Positions 17,666 through 27,807 are shown, counted from the stretch's first letter. The stretch: DNA of 64,000 bases from Undibacterium_A arcticum (GCF_042660705.1 NZ_JBHSUQ010000002.1), one strand, 5' to 3'. Made by a program: numbers and translations. Notes: generated from the letters alone by a model not told the origin.

Positions 17666-18403
17666 ATGGCCACAAATCCGCAAGCCCGGGCAACAGCCAA
17701 GGACTATTTGGACAACTACGACGGTCCAATTTCCCAGCTGAACACCACTTTTGGCAGTCCTGTGATCAAGCAGATTTACAAACGCGAAACACCGATTTTT
17801 TCGCGGAATGCGCTGTTTGTAACGTTTTTCGCGCGACTGATCTTTGGTGACACAACCGTCGACCCACTTGAAGACGCGCTCAACGCAAAGATTGCTGGCA
17901 CTTCCAAGAAGTTCGAATACAAGATTATTCAAGCTCAGACTCTCATGCGCGAGAACGATTTGAGCGATGAAGACAAATGCCAAAATAACCTGCCGGTCGA
18001 ATTCAACGTGACGATCACATCACCGGCATATCGAAAGTTCATCCTTCTGATGATCAAGGCAGACGCTCTTCTGACCTATTACGATACCTTGTGGATGAAC
18101 GGCCTGGTCAAGACTTCCGACTACAACACGATGCGCTACGAAGTAAAGAAGGACCTGCGCGGAGTAGTTGCTTCAGTTCGCAATACCTGGATCGGCCTGC
18201 AAAAGCGAGTGCAGCAAGATAAGCTCGACAAATTGCACGACGTTACCGGCTCCGCAGAAGAAGGCAAGGTATCGGCGACGCCTGACGCGACAATTGCGAC
18301 AAGCGACAAGCCTGCAAAAGTAAAGAAAGCGGCGACATCTCCTGCCGTTGAGGCTCAGTCGGATTTATTGACGCAAGAACCAGCAGCTGCCGAAGCAGCT
18401 TGA
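17666..18403 (+). CDS. Unknown 245-aa backbone protein, possibly AcaB/DUF1845-like
   Basis: The protein begins MATNPQARATAKDYLDNYDG and ends in an Ala/Pro/Thr-rich tail. The middle part (FNVTITSPAYRKFILLMIKADALL, then YDTLWMNGLVKTSDY and VRNTWIGLQKR) recalls the layout of DUF1845/AcaB proteins of integrative elements, but the match is weak. It is the first gene of a plus-strand unit with the helicase starting four bases after its stop. Confidence 0.5.
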   Translation: MATNPQARATAKDYLDNYDGPISQLNTTFGSPVIKQIYKRETPIFSRNALFVTFFARLIFGDTTVDPLEDALNAKIAGTSKKFEYKIIQAQTLMRENDLSDEDKCQNNLPVEFNVTITSPAYRKFILLMIKADALLTYYDTLWMNGLVKTSDYNTMRYEVKKDLRGVVASVRNTWIGLQKRVQQDKLDKLHDVTGSAEEGKVSATPDATIATSDKPAKVKKAATSPAVEAQSDLLTQEPAAAEAA

Positions 18404-18407
18404 TATC

Positions 18408-20220
18408 TTGCTGAATGTAAATCAACAAGCGGCGCTCGATTCTACCGACAATACCGTCGTTGTCGCTGGCCCTGGTTCGGGAAAAACCAGGGTCATCATT
18501 GCAAAAATCGGTAAGACATACGCGGACCATGAATATAACCGCGTATGTGCCGTTACCTTTACTCGGGATGCAGCGGATGAACTCGTCCGTCGAGTCAAGG
18601 CCGAATTCGGCGAAAAACTCGCCTCCAAATGTCGTTTCGGAACATTTCACAGTCTCGCCATCCAACAACTTCGGGACGTTAACATGCTCGGGCAGCTGGC
18701 GACTCCGCAGCAGCAGTCGGTATTTATAAATCAGGCTGCAAAAATTGCCAGCACACCGGACGATGCCATTACTTATGAAATGGCTGTCGAGAGGATTGAG
18801 TCAGCAAAATGCTCGCTAGTCCAGCGGCCTGAAGCCATGCAAGACCCGGTAGTGATGGCCTATCAAAAACTCCTCAGCCGTAATCGCGTATCCGATCTTT
18901 ACGATGTAATCCGTGAGGCGGTCATGGGGATGCGCGATGGCACTATACAGCCCATGCACGCCGGCAGTTTGCCCTGCACACACCTACTCGTAGATGAATT
19001 CCAGGATTCCGATGAAGTTCAATATGCATGGATCATGGAACACGTCCTCCGTGGAGTCGTCACAACGGTAGTGGGCGACGATGATCAGACGATCTTTGAA
19101 TGGCGACGAGCGCTCGGGTACAAAGGGATCGTCGCATTCAAAGAGGAAGCGCAGGCGGCTGAGATCGTGCTGGGCGAAAACTATCGCTGTCACAAAGAGA
19201 TTTTGTCGTATGCCGACAATCTGATTCGCCACAATAAAGGGAATCGGATTGAAAAAAACCTGAGCGCTGCCAAGGGTCCCGGCGGTCACGTCGAAATTGT
19301 CGTCAAGGGTAGCATCAAGGATCAGGCTCAGGCCCTGGTCGAACGTATTGAGCCATTCCTTGTTGCGGTCAAAGATCCAGGTCGCTTTCTGTTTACCGTG
19401 CCGCCCGGCTCCTGGGCGATCATCGCACGCAACCACGGCACGTTGCATGCCGTCGAATCTGCACTTAACGCGAAACACATCCAATACCAGCGTGCATCGG
19501 GCGGATTCTGGAAACAATATTTTCTAGTGGTGTATCTCGACTTGCTTAAATCGATTCAGCTTGGCACCTCGACCGGTGTCGACTCAGGCCTTCATTTCGC
19601 CGGCGCCAGCAATGAAGGCATCGAGCGTCTTCACAATGCGACGGGCGGAAACTGGGTAGGTTTCTGAACAATAAAATGAAGCCGTTCGACGACATCCCGA
19701 AAGAAGATCAGCAGCTTTTTCATCGCTTCAGCGCCAGCAGCGCCGAATGGCGCCTGGCGCTCGGTGCCGGTGACTATGACATGGTCATCAATGGAGTGTC
19801 GGCCTTCCTGCAGGTGGAGGGTCTTTACCGAGAAAGCGATAAGGACAAATGTGAGGCACTCGATTCCGCGGCCGAAATTCTGAGAAAGTATGGAACATGG
19901 CAGATCAAAATGACCGATGGCCGGTCGCGCCCCCCCTCTATCGCAGAACGAGTTGCGATCGTTACTGAACCAAACAAAAAAAAACCACGGATGGGATCGC
20001 TCTTCACACCATGCACAGCTGCAAAGGGCTAGAATTTGATTCGGTGGGAATATTGCATGTCAGCGACGGGACGATTCCCAATCACGAACGCCCTGACGAC
20101 ATCAACGATCGCCGACTGTTGTATGTTGCCTTGACCAGAGCCAAGAACAACCTGTTCATTTCATACAAGACAGGAGCCTGTTCCAGGTTTATCCATGAGA
20201 CAGGCATAAATTTGAAGTAA
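18408..20220 (+). CDS. UvrD/Rep-type SF1 helicase (two frame shifts)
   Basis: The full reading after correction is about 604 aa. Motifs in order are AGPGSGKTRV (Walker A), AVTFTRDAADEL, LLVDEFQDSDEVQ (motif II), VVGDDDQTIFEWRRA (III), LGENYRCHKEIL (IV), LHTMHSCKGLEFDSV (V) and LLYVALTRAKNNLFISY (VI). One missing A in AAA near 19651 and one in the A9 run near 19977-19985 break the frame. Correcting both gives continuous family sequence. Initiation appears to be at the TTG at 18408, four bases after the upstream stop, so it is likely translationally coupled. A plasmid helicase of this type would serve replication restart or recombination together with the SSB and RecE-like genes. Confidence 0.85.
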
Positions 20221-20254
20221 TTATCTTTAACAACAACCCGTATTGGAAGACCGA

Positions 20255-20538
20255 ATGAAAAATCTGAAATGATCGAGGCGCTATCCGCTGAACATGGCCT
20301 CACAAAAGCTGTATCAGGTGCTGTACTAGACTCTATCGTTGGCTTCGTCCAACATGGTCTGAAGGCAAACGGCCGTGTCGTCCTAACCGGCCTGGGAACT
20401 TTCACTGTGGCCAAGCGCGCAGCCCGTACAGGTCGCAATCCGTCAACCGGTGCAGCCCTAAAAATCAAGGCATCGAAGGTTGCACGTTTCAAGGCTGCGC
20501 CCGCACTGAAAGAGTCCGCAGCAAAATTCAAGGGTTAA
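20255..20538 (+). CDS. HU-family DNA-binding protein (start shifted by one base)
   Basis: From MIEALSAEHGLTKAV onward the frame is a canonical HU protein, including VVLTGLGTFTVAKRAARTGRNP and a basic beta-arm. Seven codons upstream lies an ATG in another frame. Adding one A to ATGAAAAATCTG gives MKKSEMIEAL, the standard HU N-terminus. The corrected length is 94 aa. HU bends DNA and assists replication initiation and recombination, and plasmid copies are common. It is the last gene of the plus-strand cluster. Confidence 0.9.
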
Positions 20539-20579
20539 TGTCGCTTTGCCGCTCATTCGCTGATGCCAGTGAGCGGTTT

Positions 20580-21784
20580 TTAGGTATTTTCCGCTCTCAG
20601 AAGTGGGATGCCAAACAGTTTGGCCAGACTTTCCGAATGTCGTTCCTGCACGACCGGCGCCACACCGCCCTTCCCCCACCAGGAATTACTGACTGCAACG
20701 ATCACTTCAGGTCTCTTGCGCCATATCCCGGACAGGATGATGCCTGGAAGATGTTCCTCATAGCAGAACAGCACCATCGCATCATGTCCGGCAATCCGAA
20801 TGTTCGTTGAACGGCTCCAATCCGATGTATAGCCGGCGTTATGCCATGGTTGGTACATTGAAACCGGAATAGTCTGACGCGCGCCAATAACAGTTGTTGA
20901 CGCGGCGTTTTGCAACGTTAGGGTGTTGTCCCACAGATCCTTGCCAATCTGACGGTTCGCCCCGATGGCGATCTGAATTCCCTGAGATTTGGCAACGGAA
21001 GCTATCTCCCACTTCCACGGCTTGTTGTAGCTGTCGGTCCAGTCTCCCAATATGCTTTCAGGATATATGACGGCTTTAATTCCCGAACGTGCTTCTTGCT
21101 TTGAGCGTTCCGAAATGAGGCCTATCCGATCGACCACGTTATCGACCGTAGATACCCTTCCCCATCGCGTGGAAATGGCCTTGATGTCGGCATATATGGA
21201 ATGGTCTTCTGGGGTATGCCGTAAGAATGGCACACAAAGCCCGATTAGCGCTGGCAGGAGCCACTTTTTTTCAATGGGATAAGGGGAAACAGCAGGATAA
21301 GACCGAGATAGGCCCATAGCGCGGTCCAGCCGCCACCCGGCGTGATCCAACCGAGCGACAAGACCGGGCTAGCCCCGCCTACTATCCCTAATGGCGGGAG
21401 AATCGCGATCGCAATCGCCCCAACCGCCACTAGTCCTGATAACTCCGAACGTCGCCGGCAAAAATACGCACCTAGAATCCATGGTGCAGCTACCGAAATG
21501 CTCATAGCTGCCCACAAGCCAATTCCTAAAGCAAAGGATTCGCTCGACTCACCAAAAAAAACGGCGGATGCCGATTGGGCGCCTCGAAGCGCGACGAAGA
21601 AATACCCGAGGATCCATGCCGAGGCCTTTGTCGGGTTTTCCAACAATATCCACACAAATGGAACTATCAGCGCCAGTGCAGGATTGCGATGTTCGCCCCA
21701 TGATATAAACCCGACGATCCCACCAAGTATCAGGCACGTAAATTGGGGGCGGATAACGCTATGCAGGATGCTTTTCACTCGCAT
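20580..21784 (-). CDS. traB: TraB/Lnt-like membrane nitrilase (frame-shifted)
   Basis: The N-terminal half has about five membrane segments. The C-terminal half is a carbon-nitrogen hydrolase with the catalytic Glu in YPESILG and the nucleophile Cys in LFCYEEHLPG. One A is missing from the A7 run near 21268; with it, LIPLKKKWLLPALIGLC reads through and the protein is about 401 aa. This two-part layout matches plasmid conjugal transfer protein TraB, related to apolipoprotein N-acyltransferase Lnt but shorter than Lnt. It overlaps the 359-aa gene upstream by 26 bases, so it belongs to the parAB transcript. Confidence 0.8.
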
Positions 21785-22838
21785 TTCCAGTGTCGATGGC
21801 TACCGCATTGCTGATCATCGCCAGGATCATTGTGTCAGACAGATGCGGTGCATTAAGTCTGATTTGCTTGAGAAGCATCGTGCTGATCGGTATGGCATCA
21901 GCGCCGCTGATTGGTAATGCAAAGGTTCCAACACCTAGCTGCGAAATCTTGAAGAAAAAGTGACCACCCTGATTTTCAATTGAGAAGGTCTTATCATGTC
22001 TCGGGCCATGCCCTTCCAACGATACCTTTTGCAGGCGTAAAAACAACACCGACAACACTGTAAATATTTCCGCCTGGGTCAGCTGGATGCCGATTTTCTT
22101 GTCCCAGCTATACGTTCGGATGCCGGAGGCTTTGGCCCCCTCAATCCGTACCGTATGCGTATTGCCGTCAATCGTCATATCATCGCCAAAACACATGGCA
22201 TACTTTTGACCGTAGACGCGATGTGTGTTGTACTTTTTGGCCGGTTCCGTAGCCGCAGGATTTTCTAGATCTGCGGCTAAAGTTTTAGCATCGGTCTCGG
22301 CAGGAGTCGCAGGCGTTTGACGATTTAATGGTTTGGACGAAAAAAATTGACTCGGGTCTCTTTTTTGTCGCGCACCTTGCTCTGTACTCTTCTTGGGGAG
22401 CGTTCCGGCCCGCGGCCTTGTTGATTCGCCGAATTCAGGGAGTTGATCCGGATCTTCTACGCCGATGTGAGACTTCCTCTTTTCGAAATGGTTGACCAGG
22501 TAGGTTTCTGCAACGCTGGCCACATCGCCGCCCTTCTTCAAGGCATTCAAGGCGCGAAACAGTGTAGTGCCCTCTTCAGCCGACACACGAATCAGATTGG
22601 CTAATTCTGCGTCGAACCCATGTTGCGTTAGGACTTCAGCACAAAATGGCGCGGTAGCCTTAATTACAGACGCCAAATAACCGGTTGCGACCTGGTCCTG
22701 CCGCTCGGCCTCACGTAGATTCCGGTCGAATTTCTCTCCCTCGACCGAGCGAATCGCAGCGAGGCCAGAAGGGTTAGGCACTGGCAGGGCCAGTGCGGTC
22801 AAGCGTGATTCAATTTCAGCATAGTTCACAGTGAGCAC
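21759..22838 (-). CDS. Unknown 359-aa protein in the parAB operon
   Basis: An intact frame lies between parB and traB. Residues 1-115 look helical. Residues 130-215 are a Pro/Thr/Lys-rich linker. The last about 140 residues form a beta-rich domain starting NTHRVYGQKYAMCFGDDM. The fold of the last part might be a nucleic-acid-binding domain, but I recognise no family. Its fixed place downstream of parB suggests a role in partition or transfer. Confidence 0.6.
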   Translation of the reverse strand: MLTVNYAEIESRLTALALPVPNPSGLAAIRSVEGEKFDRNLREAERQDQVATGYLASVIKATAPFCAEVLTQHGFDAELANLIRVSAEEGTTLFRALNALKKGGDVASVAETYLVNHFEKRKSHIGVEDPDQLPEFGESTRPRAGTLPKKSTEQGARQKRDPSQFFSSKPLNRQTPATPAETDAKTLAADLENPAATEPAKKYNTHRVYGQKYAMCFGDDMTIDGNTHTVRIEGAKASGIRTYSWDKKIGIQLTQAEIFTVLSVLFLRLQKVSLEGHGPRHDKTFSIENQGGHFFFKISQLGVGTFALPISGADAIPISTMLLKQIRLNAPHLSDTMILAMISNAVAIDTGNASEKHPA

Positions 22839-22881
22839 TCCTTTACTAGTCGCTCAAGCATATCGCTGAAGATTTATATTT

Positions 22882-23910
22882 CTAGTCCTGATTTTCAGTG
22901 AACTTGCTATGGTCGGTTATCGCCTTTTGCACTGCCTGCTTGATGGCTTCACGCAGGAGCTCTGGTGCGCCGCCTAGCTCAATTTTAAGTCGCCCATCAT
23001 CGAATTCACGCATCGTTCCGAGTTTTGCATCGCCGAAATGCAAAGCATAGCCTCGTGACCGTTCCCGATGAGTTGGTTTGCGCTCGCGTTTTACACGCAA
23101 TGCTTCCAGCTCAACGACAGTCATGATGCCATCGCTAACCTTCATCACGACCGTTTCCAGCTCTGCTTCAGAGAGCTGCTTTGAGAGCATACGCAGCTCA
23201 TACCCAATACGGAGGCCGAAGGCTGAAGGATTTGTTTTCATCACAGCCATCACCGAATCCTGCAACTCAAGTAACGCCAAGGTTTTCGACACGTTAGCCT
23301 CCGAGAGGCCGAGTTGTTCGCAAATATGTCGTTGTGATGTGAATACCTTGTCGTCCAACATTTCCTTCCAAGACAACGCATTGTCCAGGTCGGTCTGGTC
23401 ATTGCGTTCTTCATTCAGAAGCAAGGAAAGCCGATAGGCCTCCAAATCATCCAGTTCATCTACTTCGAGCGTTAGGATCGTTGTTCGTCCGAGGCTTAAC
23501 AAGGAGCGTTTGCGATAACGTCCTTCCAGTAACAGATATGTTCCAGGTTCGCTGGCGTCGGCCATGACGATGACAGGAACCTTCTGACCATCCCTTGCAA
23601 TCGTCTTGGCCATGCTATCGATCCTGGAGGGATCGTACAGCTTCCGTGCATTACGAGGATGATCCTTGACTTTGGCTATTTCAAGCGTACGCAGTCGGCT
23701 CTCACCATCTGCTGCAGGCAGGCGTGGCGTTTCAACATGTGAACTTTCTGTCCTAGGAACGAGAGGCGTGGCTATGTGGTCTGGATCGCCTTTGGAAGCA
23801 GCGATCGCCATGGTTATATCCGCTCGGGCAAAACGATCTTGGGAAGCAGATGCCTGCTTCACGATGGACGCTCCGAGTTTGGCGAAGCGATCATTCTTGC
23901 TTTTGGTCAT
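22882..23910 (-). CDS. parB: ParB/RepB-family partition protein
   Basis: The 342-aa protein has a disordered N-terminus with a basic arm, the ParB/Srx nuclease-like domain (KVKDHPRNARKLYDPSRI ... LLLEGRYRKRSLLSLG) and a central helix-turn-helix (SQRHICEQLGLSEANVSKTL). It binds the centromere and stimulates the ATPase ParA. It overlaps parA by four bases (ATGA), showing translational coupling. The candidate binding sites are the TTTCAC-CG-GTGAAA palindromes upstream of parA. Confidence 0.9.
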   Translation of the reverse strand: MTKSKNDRFAKLGASIVKQASASQDRFARADITMAIAASKGDPDHIATPLVPRTESSHVETPRLPAADGESRLRTLEIAKVKDHPRNARKLYDPSRIDSMAKTIARDGQKVPVIVMADASEPGTYLLLEGRYRKRSLLSLGRTTILTLEVDELDDLEAYRLSLLLNEERNDQTDLDNALSWKEMLDDKVFTSQRHICEQLGLSEANVSKTLALLELQDSVMAVMKTNPSAFGLRIGYELRMLSKQLSEAELETVVMKVSDGIMTVVELEALRVKRERKPTHRERSRGYALHFGDAKLGTMREFDDGRLKIELGGAPELLREAIKQAVQKAITDHSKFTENQD

Positions 23911-24587
23911 TTTCTACCTTTCTTCAAACCAAGGACTAGCGACACATCATTGGTCAGATTTTCGAACTCTTCTATTGCCGCTTTGGCGCTTGACCCCAGG
24001 ATGTGCACTGAATCCCCGCTGATCATTGCTTCTGCGTACGCAGCTCTTTGATTGATTCTGGCTTTCATTAATGGCATGCCCTCTCGCATAGATGCCATCT
24101 GTTCAAGAGCCGCTTTTGTTAGTGCCAGATTGGCGCGAACGATAGATGCGACTAGGCGCACGTTGAGTGCATCGTTCGATTCCGAACAACGACTAGCCAG
24201 TTCAAGAATATCCTGAGCCGCCCACAAGTCTCCTGGATTTGGGATGATCGGAATAAGGGCCAGATCCGAAACGAGCATCATCGACTGTGGAACCGGCGAA
24301 TCAGCTGCAGGAGGGCAATCGACGATGATCACATCGTAATCATCCACATACTTTTTAATCTCCTTAGTGACACTCCCAGCGACCCTTCCCAGCCCGTTCA
24401 CTTCAATTTGGATTGGCGAATCAGGGTCCGCATTATTTACCCAAATTGTCGCAGTACCTTGTGGGTCCGCATCAATCAGTTTCACCTTGTGACCGCGACG
24501 CACCATCGTGCCAGCAAGATTGACGGCAATGTTTGTCTTTCCACAGCCGCCTTTTTGATTTGTTACGGCAATTATCTTTGCTCGCAT
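23907..24587 (-). CDS. parA: ParA-family partition ATPase, type Ib
   Basis: The 226-aa protein has the deviant Walker A motif KGGCGKT at residues 12-18, then LIDADPQGTATIW and VIIVDCPPAADSP. It lacks the N-terminal DNA-binding domain of type Ia ParA proteins, which fits the small type Ib class. The array of palindromes lies upstream, where type Ib centromeres usually are. It drives plasmid segregation by forming gradients on the nucleoid. Confidence 0.92.
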   Translation of the reverse strand: MRAKIIAVTNQKGGCGKTNIAVNLAGTMVRRGHKVKLIDADPQGTATIWVNNADPDSPIQIEVNGLGRVAGSVTKEIKKYVDDYDVIIVDCPPAADSPVPQSMMLVSDLALIPIIPNPGDLWAAQDILELASRCSESNDALNVRLVASIVRANLALTKAALEQMASMREGMPLMKARINQRAAYAEAMISGDSVHILGSSAKAAIEEFENLTNDVSLVLGLKKGRK

Positions 24588-24716
24588 TATATTTTTCCTT
24601 TGGACAATAATATATAAATGTTTTACTACATTAACATCCCAGAAGCAACAACAACACGTTTAATCATCAGCAATTGACTTAAATACCACAACAATTGAAG
24701 ATAATTCTGGTTCGAT

Positions 24717-25498
24717 ACTTTCACCGGGGAAAGTCGCACGATCTCGGAGAGTAATGTCGGCATTCAACGTTGCATACAAACAAGCTAGGAACATTCAGGA
24801 TTAACGGAACGCCTAGCCGAGAATTTCACCACTCAAAACAGCCCGCACAGTAATGCCGCCGCAAGCAGGAATTGATAGTCACGACAGGAATGCAGGACCG
24901 CTTTAGGATCACAATCTTTCCCTCACGAAAGATTTACGCAACAATCAATTAAACAGAATGCCTCTATCGAGCTTGGTATAACCCAAGATAGGTATTAGTT
25001 ATTCAAACCAATATTCGGAGAGAGAAACTTTCCCCGGCGAAAGTTGAGATTCATTGTCACCCTTCCATGCCAACAGAGAGGCCGCTGCAATCAGGGCCGA
25101 ATGTACGAAATCAAGTATGCGAAATTAGAATTGGCTGAGCAGAATTTTCACCGGTGAAAGGTGTGATACGAAGTTGCTATTTGTCTTTATGAAGACACTT
25201 ATTGAGAAGCCGCGTCAAAAAATGGTATTAATTATTCAAACCAATATTCGGACGGAGGAACTTTCCCCGGTGAAAGTTGAGATTCATGGTCGCCCTTCCA
25301 TTCCAACAGAGAGGCCCTCGCCGTAATCAGGGCTGAATGTACGAAATCAAGTATTACGAAATTAGAATTGCCAGAGCAGAACTTTCACCGGTGAAAGGTG
25401 TGATACGAAGTTGCTATTTGTCTTTATGAAGATACTTATTGAGAAGCCGTGTCAAAAGAGAGTGAGAGTGGAAGTGGTCAACTTTCACCGGTGAAAGT
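24717..25498. other. Candidate plasmid centromere (parS array)
   Basis: Six copies of an 18-bp palindrome, consensus ACTTTCACCGGTGAAAGT, lie at 24717-24734, 25027-25044, 25144-25161, 25260-25277, 25381-25398 and 25481-25498. The half-site TTTCAC/GTGAAA is the same as in chromosomal parS (TGTTTCACGTGAAACA), with two extra central bases. The array lies directly upstream of parA and has no ORF. The last copy touches the stop codon of the bactofilin gene. A more degenerate copy may lie near 24925. Confidence 0.8.
24991..25455. repeat. Tandem 230-bp duplication inside the centromere
   Basis: Units 24991-25220 and 25224-25455 are near-identical over their length, starting GGTATTARTTATTCAAACC and ending GAGAAGCCGYGTCAAAA. 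Each contains two of the parS-like palindromes. Confidence 0.85.
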
Positions 25499-25881
25499 CA
25501 GTCTCTTATTTTGATAAGTCGGCCGTTTATCGTCGCCTCTGATTTCATCGCGATATTCTTGTAGTGGACATTCCCATTAATCACGGCAGTTTCCGTCAAG
25601 ATGAGGGTGTCCATGGCGAACACGTCTCCCATGACAGTGCCGGCGATGATTACCCGATTTCCAGAGACAACTCCACGGACGATTCCACCGGCACCCACCA
25701 TAGAAGAGCCAACATCTGTTTGGACATCCCCGTCCACCTCTCCCAGAACAAGCACTCCTTCACCGGTCTTTATGTCACCCTGCTGAAAGGACTTAGCGCC
25801 GAGTATCGTAGTGATACGTTCGGCGTCGAAATCTACAACAAGAGATGGATTGGGCGCTATGCCGGCCAGTGTTGGATTCAT
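25498..25881 (-). CDS. Bactofilin (second of two)
   Basis: The 127-aa protein has the short beta-helix pattern of bactofilins: ILGAKSFQQGDIKTGEGVLVLGEVDGDVQ, then repeated GxV-type turns to VINGNVHYKNIAMKSEATINGRL. Bactofilins polymerise without nucleotides into cytoskeletal filaments, often on the membrane. The ATG at 25881 overlaps the stop of a 44-aa membrane protein gene by four bases (ATGA), which supports this start. The gene ends at the first parS-like palindrome. Confidence 0.85.
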   Translation of the reverse strand: MNPTLAGIAPNPSLVVDFDAERITTILGAKSFQQGDIKTGEGVLVLGEVDGDVQTDVGSSMVGAGGIVRGVVSGNRVIIAGTVMGDVFAMDTLILTETAVINGNVHYKNIAMKSEATINGRLIKIRD

Positions 25882-26012
25882 TTTGCTTTTTGCAGTTGCT
25901 TCGCACGCTCTTGAAGATAAGTCGTAGCCGCCTTGATCAGATCGCCAAATAAGACTTGAATACAAATGGCGACCAGGACAACCGTTATGATGCTATCTAT
26001 ATAATTACTCAT
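25878..26012 (-). CDS. 44-aa single-pass membrane protein between two bactofilins
   Basis: The frame runs from ATG at 26012 to a TGA that overlaps the bactofilin start. The product begins MSNYIDSIITVVLVAICIQV, one clear transmembrane segment, followed by an amphipathic basic tail (KAATTYLQERAKQLQKAK). Its position between the bactofilin genes with an ATGA overlap makes translation very likely. It could anchor bactofilin filaments to the membrane. No family is known to me. Confidence 0.65.
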   Translation of the reverse strand: MSNYIDSIITVVLVAICIQVLFGDLIKAATTYLQERAKQLQKAK

Positions 26013-26070
26013 CTTATTCAAATAACTCCCATAGAGTTGTGCTGTGGCACTCTAAGCCACAGCACAATGT

Positions 26071-26609
26071 TCAGCGAATCTTCTGCATCCGGCCTTCGAT
26101 AATGCAACCTTGATAGGTGATGACTTCGGCATATTGAATCTCGCCATCGACTTCAGCCGATTTAGCCAGGATCAGCTGCCCGTGACACAAAATACCACCT
26201 TGAATTCGGCCAAGCACGATGACCCGCTTGGCTGTGACAGAGCCGACAATCATCGCGCCCTCGCTAACAATGACCGTCGCTTCACTGAACAGGCTACCGT
26301 TCAACACACCGTCAATCCGGTAGCCTTCCGCTGTTTTGATGTCGCCCGTAAGTTCGGACGACTTCGAAATGACCGATGTGATTTGTTCACGTTCCAGATT
26401 GACAATGAGCTTTCTGTTGTACCGATCTCGACTTCTTTCGTCACAAACAACTGAGCGGTCGGCTGCGCCGCAGGACGCATAGCAGCTGCGCTTTGTTGCA
26501 ATGCGAAGGCCTGAGTCTTGCTGATCGACTCACTGACCATCGGCTGCTTTGCAGCACTATCCGGAGTTGGGAGCTGCGCGACATTGCTATTGCTTGGAGA
26601 AGTTTGCAT
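26071..26609 (-). CDS. Bactofilin (first of two, frame-shifted)
   Basis: An N-terminal Ala/Pro/Gln-rich arm leads to the bactofilin core: RKLIVNLEREQITSVIS, then ELTGDIKTAEGYRIDGVLNGS, and on to VDGEIQYAEVITYQGCIIEGR. The frame breaks near 26425. One added base in GGTACAACAG joins EVEIGT to NRKLIVNLE. The corrected length is about 179 aa. The start at 26609 follows AAGGATAAAAAA. Its core is clearly paralogous to that of the downstream bactofilin, so the two may copolymerise. Confidence 0.8.
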
Positions 26610-26673
26610 TTTTTTATCCTTAGTGTAATAACGGGATGCCATTTTTTTCAAGTTGGCAAAACTTGTGGAAAAC

Positions 26674-27735
26674 CTATTCGGAAACCTTCAAAATTCGTCT
26701 ATCAGTCGTCACCTGTGATGTCTTGGAACTCACCTTTTTGACGACTTCACCGTTTGGCAGCGATTTGCCGACCTTGATCTCTCTGGGTAAACGTGTGGCC
26801 GGATCAGTAATAACCACTCCATCGGCAGTTACTGCCAATACCGTGTAGGCTGGGAGTGTTAGCTTGGCTTTCGAATCCGCCTGATTCACGGACATCTCCC
26901 TTGTTGGATCAGTTACTAAAGTCGACTTTGTCTTTTGAGACTCATGCGCAGTTGATTTTGCATCCGTCTTAGGTTCAATTTGCCGAGGTTGTCGCGCTTC
27001 TCCAATCTCCTGCGCCTTCGTTTCATCCACTGCAAGCATTGCCTTCTCTTCCTTTTCCGGTTGCGCCTCCTGATTCGGCAAAGGCGATTTTCCGGCCCAC
27101 AAAGGCAATGGTGCAGGTGGCAAGAAATCCTCCGGCCTTTTGCCTATAAATGGCTTCGCTGGGGAGGGCGCTGAAGCCGGCGCTTTGGATTCCTCCCGTA
27201 CTGGGACAGGGGAGGGCGCCTTGGCCTGCTGAGCCATTACAGCCACCGCCGTGGGCGCTGATCCCGCCGACAGTTGCTTGCTCTGAACAGGCACCGTATT
27301 TACGATACTCATCGATGCAGGCGAGGGCATTGGAGCCGCCGCTTTTGGTTCAACGATGTTGTCTGATGATTTGCGTGGCGTCACTATCGGCGCTGCAGTC
27401 GCTAACCCTTGTTGCTTGGCGAGGGTAGGGGCAAAACCTTCAAACCTATTCAGTACGCCCGAATAGCTCATGCCGAGACAAATAATCATGAAAGCAAAGC
27501 CGGCAATCATCGTGGCTAACCCACGTTTTCCGATGCGGCGTACCTTGATTGCTTCTGCCACGAAATGGGTCTTCATCACATAGGCCCTTCTCCACGAATC
27601 ATCGTAGAGAAGGGCCGACGCGGAAATCGTTGTGGCGACATTGCTCCAACTCCTGACGCCAAGGTCGAGTTCCATCGTAGAGCCAATGATGGCATCGATG
27701 GCATGAGACTCAACTTCAGTTCGGGTGTGTTCCAT
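26674..27735 (-). CDS. Bitopic membrane protein with Pro/Ala-rich periplasmic region
   Basis: The 353-aa protein has a cytoplasmic N-terminus of about 70 residues, one transmembrane helix (MIAGFAFMIICLGMSYSGVL) and a Pro/Ala/Lys-rich region of about 190 residues. It ends in a 60-residue domain (AYTVLAVTADGVVITDPATR ... EIKVGKSLPNGEVVKKV) that resembles the small beta domains of PilP/GspC-type secretion and pilus proteins. It lies 65 bases upstream of the first bactofilin gene and is likely cotranscribed with it. It could link a bactofilin scaffold to the envelope. Confidence 0.6.
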   Translation of the reverse strand: MEHTRTEVESHAIDAIIGSTMELDLGVRSWSNVATTISASALLYDDSWRRAYVMKTHFVAEAIKVRRIGKRGLATMIAGFAFMIICLGMSYSGVLNRFEGFAPTLAKQQGLATAAPIVTPRKSSDNIVEPKAAAPMPSPASMSIVNTVPVQSKQLSAGSAPTAVAVMAQQAKAPSPVPVREESKAPASAPSPAKPFIGKRPEDFLPPAPLPLWAGKSPLPNQEAQPEKEEKAMLAVDETKAQEIGEARQPRQIEPKTDAKSTAHESQKTKSTLVTDPTREMSVNQADSKAKLTLPAYTVLAVTADGVVITDPATRLPREIKVGKSLPNGEVVKKVSSKTSQVTTDRRILKVSE

Positions 27736-27807
27736 GGCTCAAAGAGGAAATTTCAGCAGCGCCAGGCTGGCCGGGTACCGCATAGATCGCGGAGATATCA
27801 TGCAAAG

